Source of the DNA: Streptomyces minutiscleroticus
Lineage (GTDB): Bacteria; Actinomycetota; Actinomycetes; Streptomycetales; Streptomycetaceae
DNA length: 64,000 nt
Assembly: GCF_014650875.1 (NCBI RefSeq)
Contig: NZ_BMVU01000003.1
Coordinates: 62,001-126,000 of the forward strand
Direction: 5' to 3'
Part shown: positions 59,800-64,000 of the stretch, one piece after another
Layout of the letters: the number at the start of each line of letters is the position of its first letter
Position numbering within the stretch: position 1 is the first letter of the stretch
The notes under the pieces: generated by a model
The model's input: the letters and a program-made list of their open reading frames with translations, nothing else
What the model was told of the DNA's origin: nothing
Database searches by the model: none
Position numbers and translations under genes: made by a program

Positions 59800-59858
59800 C
59801 GCGTGCGGACGGCCGGGCGGTGCCCGTACGTACGGTCAGGCAGTGCCCGCGCGTACGG

Positions 59859-60626
59859 TCAGGCGTTGGGGTCGAAGGTGATGCCGGACGGCTTGGCCTT
59901 CGCCAGGTGGGAGGCGAAACTGGCGTCCTTCAGACCGAAGTTGGCGCTGCCGAAGTCGGCCTGGACCAGCTTGTCGCGCAGTCCCGCGGGATAGCCGTTC
60001 CAGCCGACCAGGGCGGGGTACTGCCAGGTGCCCTTGTGGTTCTCCGGCGGTTCGTCGTTCGTGTTAGCGGGCCGGAAGCAGTGCGTGCTGATCCCGTCCT
60101 TGTGGTACACGATCTTGGGGTGCGTGCCGTCCCACCGGATCTGGTCGCGGCCGTAGGTGCTGAAGTCGCCGTGCGCCGAGGTGGAGACGTACTGGGCCTG
60201 GTCGTTCTGCACCCACACCACGATGTGCTCCCAGTCGTGCCGGTGCCCGCCGAGCGACGTGCCCGCCAGGGCCTGGTCCTTCTCGAAGTAGAGGCCGTAG
60301 ACGATCGCGCACCAGCCGTTGTTGCACTTGGAACGCGAGTAGCTGTTGGTGTTGTCCAGGTCGGAGGCGTCACGGCAGTTGCCGTTGAGGGCGCCGGTCG
60401 GGTTGAGACCGGGGTTCAGCGTGCCGTCGGGGCCGATCGCGGGCGTGGAGTAGCAGCCGTCCGTGTCGTAGTCGAGGGCCGGCTGGAACGTCCGGTCCAT
60501 GCTGTCCGCGTTGGCGGGCAGGGCGCCGGGCGGCGCGGCGAACGCGATGCCGGGGACGGCCACCACCAGTGCGACGGCGCTGCCGAGGATGAGCGAAGCC
60601 TTGCGGATCCGCGAGCCTGTCTTCAA
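59859..60626 (-). CDS. Secreted NPP1-family (NLP, necrosis-inducing-like) protein
   Basis: This 255-residue secreted protein has a signal peptide of about 30 residues (KASLILGSAVALVVAVPGIAFA). The NLP domain carries the hallmark heptapeptide GHRHDWE at 127-133, whose acidic and His residues bind the metal needed for membrane damage in plant-pathogen NLPs. Four Cys (GCYS, NCRD, KCNNGWC) can form two disulfides. I chose the TTG at 60626 (AGGAGG 5 bases upstream), since it puts the signal peptide at the N-terminus; ATG starts upstream would bury it. Many saprophytic streptomycetes carry NLPs, so toxicity is not implied. Confidence 0.9.
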   Translation of the reverse strand: MKTGSRIRKASLILGSAVALVVAVPGIAFAAPPGALPANADSMDRTFQPALDYDTDGCYSTPAIGPDGTLNPGLNPTGALNGNCRDASDLDNTNSYSRSKCNNGWCAIVYGLYFEKDQALAGTSLGGHRHDWEHIVVWVQNDQAQYVSTSAHGDFSTYGRDQIRWDGTHPKIVYHKDGISTHCFRPANTNDEPPENHKGTWQYPALVGWNGYPAGLRDKLVQADFGSANFGLKDASFASHLAKAKPSGITFDPNA

Positions 60627-60841
60627 TGCGTCCTCCTGGTCGACCGGGGTGGGGGGTGCGGAGCTCATTGACATGGCCGGATCATCCTCGCCGAACTCCG
60701 TTGACATGCCGAGAGTCCGGAGGTTGCGAAGTGATGAAGGTGCAGCCAATACACGGGAGGGGCGGACTGCGCTCTCTGTCCGGTCAGCGAGGTCACAACT
60801 GCCGTGTGCGGCAGTCGTATTGACGGGAAGTGGACGAAAAC

Positions 60842-60875
60842 CCCGGTCGGGCGGTGTCGACACCGCCCGACCGGG
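60842..60875. terminator. Perfect 34-base palindrome
   Basis: Positions 60842-60858 (cccggtcgggcggtgtc) are exactly complementary to 60859-60875, without a loop. It lies downstream of the leftward methyltransferase stop at 60930 and can act as a terminator. Confidence 0.8.
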
Positions 60876-60929
60876 ACGGGACGGCGGAGGCCGGAGGTCA
60901 GAGGCGCGGGCGCCCGGGCCCGGAGCGGG

Positions 60930-61745
60930 TCAGGGCTTGCGGCCGACGCCGCCGTGCTGGCCGATCGGCGTGGGAGCGGCGGAGCCGTCCTCCGGCCGCC
61001 ACAGCGGCACCGAGACGACCCCGGGCTCCACGAGCTCCAGCCCCTCGAAGAACGCCTCGATCTTGTCCACGGGCCGCAGGAAGTACGGGACCGCGCCGGT
61101 CTCGTTGTAGCCGTCCTGCGCCTGCTCGTAGTCCGGGTCGGTACCGCGCGACCCGTCGTTGACGCACAGGTGACTGCCGGACGGCAGGCCGGCCATCAGC
61201 TCGCGCACGATGCGGCGGGCCTGCTCGTAGTCCGCGACGTGGCCGAGGATGCCGCTGAGGATGAGCGCGGTCGGCTGCGCGAGGTCCAGCGTCTCGGCGG
61301 CGGCCGCCAGGATGCGCTCGGGTTCGTACAGGTTGGCTTCCACGTAGTCGGTCGCGCCCTCCGGGGAGGAGGTGAGCAGGACGCGCGCGTGCACGAGGAT
61401 CAGCGGGTCGTTGTCGACGTAGACGACCCGGGACTCCGGCGCGAGGCGCTGGGCCACCTCGTGGGTGTTGTCCACGGTGGGCAGGCCGGTGCCGACGTCC
61501 AGGAACTGCCGGATGCCCGCCTCCTCGACCAGGTACCGGATGCTGCGTCCGAGGAAGGCGCGGCTGCTGCGCGCGATGGTGACGATGCCGGGGAAGACGG
61601 CGGTGTAGGCGTCGCCGGCCTCCTCGTCCACGGGGTAGTTGTCCTTGCCGCCCAGCCAGTAGTTCCAGATGCGGGCCGAGTGCGGTACCGATATGTCGAT
61701 ATTCGGCCGCACCGCGGGGCCGGAAGGGCTCTCGTGGTCGGTCAT
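60930..61745 (-). CDS. Methyltransf_19 (DUF574) SAM-dependent methyltransferase
   Basis: The 271-residue protein belongs to a SAM-binding family nearly specific to Streptomyces and related genera. Signature segments are IDISVPHSARIWNYWLGGKDNYPVDEEAGD, FLGRSIRYLVEEAGIRQFLDVGTGLPT, RVVYVDNDPLILVHARVLL and ALILSGILGHVADYEQARRIVRELM. The ATG at 61745 has GGAGGAGAAG upstream. Substrates are unknown for nearly the whole family. It is transcribed alone. Confidence 0.88.
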   Translation of the reverse strand: MTDHESPSGPAVRPNIDISVPHSARIWNYWLGGKDNYPVDEEAGDAYTAVFPGIVTIARSSRAFLGRSIRYLVEEAGIRQFLDVGTGLPTVDNTHEVAQRLAPESRVVYVDNDPLILVHARVLLTSSPEGATDYVEANLYEPERILAAAAETLDLAQPTALILSGILGHVADYEQARRIVRELMAGLPSGSHLCVNDGSRGTDPDYEQAQDGYNETGAVPYFLRPVDKIEAFFEGLELVEPGVVSVPLWRPEDGSAAPTPIGQHGGVGRKP

Positions 61746-62191
61746 GGGCACCGTCTTCTCCTCCGGGGCGTGCTCCGGCACGCGTGGCGAGCGGTCCAAC
61801 GCCCAGGACACACAAGCCACTTCGTGCCCGGGCGTACGTCGCCGTCACGATACCCCGCACCCTCCTGGCCCGGGCGCTCCTCCGGACAAGCGAAGCGCGG
61901 CCGTCGCCGAGGGTTCCGTGGTGATCACGCTCGGCGACACGAGGGGGCTCTCCGGCCGGCCGTGCGCCCGCCCGCTGTCCCCGGGGGCCCCGCCCGGGCG
62001 GCGCGAATCCGGCCGACGACCTCCCGGCCGCGGTCGGAAGGTCGTCCGTCGAGGCCCGGCGACGGACGGTCCGGACCATACGCAGGGCGCAGCGCAGGGC
62101 GCAGGGTGGTGCTCTGCGTGAGGGCGAGGCCGAGCGGACGCGCGAGGACGGCGCTCGGTACCGCCCGCCGAGGGCGCGAACCGCCCACTGC
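61746..62191. other. Intergenic region, no gene seen
   Basis: A 446-base gap between the methyltransferase start and the hydrolase stop. It is GC-rich, with cagggcgcagcg-type direct repeats near 62090 and no convincing frame or terminator. Confidence 0.45.
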
Positions 62192-63037
62192 TCACGCGAC
62201 GAGGGCCGCGGCGAGTTCGTGCGGCCGGGCGGCGAACGGACTGTGGCCGCCGGGGAGGGTGCGCACGGTGAACGGGTTGTCGGGGAAGGCCCGGTCGGCT
62301 TCCGCGATCATCAGATCCTGCGCGGCCGGGGCCAGCGCGCGGTCCTCGGCGCAGCGCAGGAAGGTCCGGGGGATCCGCCCCCACCGTGCCGCGGTCGGGG
62401 TGACCGGGGTCGCCGGGACGGACAGTGGCAGATCGGGGCTCAACGCGGAGCGCCAGCGGTCGAAGCGGTCCGGGGGCGTGTCGTGATAGTGGGTCTGCCG
62501 TAGCTCCTCGACGTAGGCGGGGTCAGGTGAGAGCGGGTTGATGCGCACGGCGCCCAGCGCGGCGGGATCGCCGAGGTGGAGGCCCTGCCCGAGTGCGGTG
62601 GCGTTCTCGGGCGTGCCGAGGTAGTCGAAGAACCGTGGACGCCCGCCGGGGACGAAGGCCGACAAGTAGACGAGCCTGTCGACGAGTTCGGGTGCCCGTT
62701 CCGCGGCCAGGGACGCGGGACCGCCGCCCGCGCTGTGCGCGACGAGCACGACAGTGGGGAAGCGGCGCACCTGACGCAGTGTGTCCAGCACCGCGTCGGC
62801 GCAGCCGTCCATCGTCACAGTGGCGAGCTGCGACTTCTCGGTCGGCAGACCGGGCTGGCCGGGCAGGAGGTACCCGGTGGGCAGGGGAGCGTCGAAGCCG
62901 TGCCCGGGCAGGTCGACGGCCACGCCGGCGGCACCGAGTCCGGCGAGCGCGCGCTGTGTCGGCGCCCACTGAGCGGAGCTGTGCCACGCTCCGTGCACGA
63001 AGACGAAAACGGTGCCGGTCAAAGGTGTTTCTGTCAT
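62192..63037 (-). CDS. Alpha/beta-hydrolase
   Basis: This 281-residue hydrolase has the oxyanion region VFVHGAWHSSAQWAP, nucleophile elbow VLVAHSAGGGPAS (Ser in SAG, a G-x-S-x-G variant H-S-A-G-G), and catalytic His in GGHSPFAARP near the C-terminus. An acid residue is probable in RCAEDRALAP. Relatives include esterases and salicylate-esterase-like AB hydrolases. GGAGG sits only 1 base before the chosen ATG, so the true start may lie elsewhere in the open upstream frame. Confidence 0.82.
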   Translation of the reverse strand: MTETPLTGTVFVFVHGAWHSSAQWAPTQRALAGLGAAGVAVDLPGHGFDAPLPTGYLLPGQPGLPTEKSQLATVTMDGCADAVLDTLRQVRRFPTVVLVAHSAGGGPASLAAERAPELVDRLVYLSAFVPGGRPRFFDYLGTPENATALGQGLHLGDPAALGAVRINPLSPDPAYVEELRQTHYHDTPPDRFDRWRSALSPDLPLSVPATPVTPTAARWGRIPRTFLRCAEDRALAPAAQDLMIAEADRAFPDNPFTVRTLPGGHSPFAARPHELAAALVA

Positions 63038-63218
63038 GCCTCCATCCCAGACCGCGACGGCCGCCTCGGCCAGCGAAAGACCTGACAAGAAGGGTTTTGA
63101 TACTTCCGGGATATTGCGGGAGGGGGCGGGTATGTCCTGGGAGCGGGACGCCTGTGGCGCGCGGACGCTCACGAGGACGGTGGGTCCGGCGCGGACGGGG
63201 GCGGGGAGAAAGAGTAAC

Positions 63219-63237
63219 CCTAAAGTTGAGCTTTAGG
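63219..63237. promoter_or_regulatory. Orphan MerR-like palindrome cctaaag-ttgag-ctttagg
   Basis: Perfect 7-base arms with a 5-base centre lie in the 326-base gap between the hydrolase start and the VOC gene stop. MerR-family sites have this shape and spacing, but no MerR gene is present here. It may regulate the hydrolase leftward, or be left from a deleted gene. Confidence 0.45.
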
Positions 63238-63313
63238 TTCGGTGTCGATCGGTGCGGGGTCCCTCCGGCGCGTGTGACGTCGACCGGTCCCGGACGGACG
63301 GAGAAGCGCGGCC

Positions 63314-63355
63314 CCCCGGTCGGGCACCGCCTTTCCGGCGTGTGCCCGACCGGGG
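63314..63355. terminator. Long hairpin after the VOC gene
   Basis: The 14-base arms ccccggtcgggcac (63314-63327) and gtgcccgaccgggg (63342-63355) enclose a further cgcc-tttcc-ggcg stem. The leftward stop is at 63364. Confidence 0.85.
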
Positions 63356-63363
63356 CCGTCCGA

Positions 63364-63738
63364 TCACAGGTACGGGCGGGTGATCAGTTCGATCGCGTGG
63401 CCGGCGGGGTCCTTGAAGTACACCCCGCGGCCGCCGTGCTCGGTGTTGGTCTCGCCCGGGCGCCGCATCTGCGGATCGGCCCAGTGCTCGACGCCGCGGT
63501 CGCGCAGCCGCCGGTACGCCCGGTCGAACAGGTCGTCGTCGACCAGGAACGCGTAGTGCTGCATCTGGATCTCCACCGGCGGCTCGGCGAACTGGAGCAG
63601 CACGCCGTCCGCGAGCCGGACGTTGGTGAAGACGCCCCAGGACGGCGCTTCCGGCAGTTCCAGCAGGTCACGGAAGAAACGGGCCGACTCGTCGCGGTCC
63701 ACGGCGGCGATGATGGTGTGATTGAACGTGGCTGTCAT
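63364..63738 (-). CDS. VOC-family (glyoxalase/bleomycin-resistance-like) protein
   Basis: The 124-residue protein has two beta-alpha-beta-beta-beta modules: NHTIIAAVDRDESARFFRDLLELPEAPSWGVFTNVRLADGVLLQFAE, then QHYAFLVDDDLFDRAYRRLRDRGVEHWADP and GRGVYFKDPAGHAIELITRPY. Metal ligands are plausibly His8, His66 and the final Glu. Such proteins serve as dioxygenases, isomerases or antibiotic-binding proteins. ATG start at 63738. The remaining 262 bases to the window end show no gene. Confidence 0.85.
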   Translation of the reverse strand: MTATFNHTIIAAVDRDESARFFRDLLELPEAPSWGVFTNVRLADGVLLQFAEPPVEIQMQHYAFLVDDDLFDRAYRRLRDRGVEHWADPQMRRPGETNTEHGGRGVYFKDPAGHAIELITRPYL

Positions 63739-64000
63739 TCGACTGATCTCACTGTCGTTCGGCACGGAAGCGGACTCGTGTGGTGCACGAGCACGGGGAG
63801 GTCCGCGTGCCGAACCAAGCGGGTGCCTTCTGCGCACCCTCTGTGCGATCAGCTCTCCACCGGGGAGCCGATCCGTGTGTGGCGTGGCGCCGGTCCGGTG
63901 TTCACGTCGGGCGATCGTAGTGGACCCGGCCCGCCACGACAACGGCTGTCCCACGGGCCGTGGTTGACGACGGACGCGACGGACCGGTCCGGCCACCGGC

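Overview
The window is very GC-rich, with strong third-position G/C bias, mixed ATG/GTG/TTG starts and many 4-base start/stop overlaps. It has the gene content of a Streptomyces chromosome: DUF2637, DUF5133, Methyltransf_19 and STM4015-like proteins, several STAS anti-anti-sigma proteins, and 2-methylisoborneol biosynthesis. It looks like accessory to intermediate chromosome. No rRNA, tRNA, CRISPR array or intact insertion sequence was seen.

Layout. 0-5 kb is signalling: a STAS protein, then a divergent pair of operons (small HTH protein plus CheY-like regulator leftward; CHASE3 histidine kinase plus receiver-PP2C phosphatase rightward) around a perfect palindrome. 5-8.1 kb is a compact leftward lasso-peptide locus, A1-A2-C-B1-B2. 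The two precursor genes are 56-57 codons long and were found by reading the DNA between larger genes. 8.2-10.2 kb holds the 2-methylisoborneol methyltransferase and synthase. 10.8-17.8 kb carries an LRR protein, a STAS protein, an oxidoreductase/TetR pair, secreted proteins (GH64 glucanase), a cupin and an NAD-binding protein.

18-28 kb mixes transporters, small secreted and membrane proteins, an F420-type oxidoreductase and two more STAS proteins with deletion-scarred pseudogenes. 28-31 kb has an MBL-fold protein/MarR pair and dihydrolipoyl dehydrogenase. 31-34.3 kb is an overlapping exporter-glycosyltransferase pair, followed by a gene-poor kilobase and a PadR/membrane protein operon. 37-41.4 kb encodes cobalamin corrin-ring enzymes (CobL, CbiD, CobK, CobH). 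42-48.6 kb has a gamma-glutamyltransferase homologue, two MFS exporters and a methyltransferase. 48.7-51.8 kb combines an apparent SoxR-box gene, an iron-box siderophore-interacting protein and more relics. 51.9-64 kb has a GH15 enzyme, a MarR-FUSC operon, an LLM/MFS operon facing a TetR gene, an NPP1-type secreted protein, a Methyltransf_19 enzyme, an alpha/beta hydrolase and a VOC protein.

Most notable are: (1) two tandem lasso precursors sharing a D-V-I-A-G core motif but predicting different ring geometry, separated by a perfect hairpin and with no exporter gene; (2) at least three scars where two facing genes have both lost their 5' ends, leaving back-to-back C-terminal fragments; (3) four STAS proteins with Ser, Ser, Gly and Asp at the usual phosphoserine position; (4) strong operators, namely a palindrome at 2061, a SoxR-type box at 49656 and an iron box at 50403, the last two placed so that their transcripts would be leaderless. 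All functional calls rest on recognised motifs and family resemblance; no database search was run.
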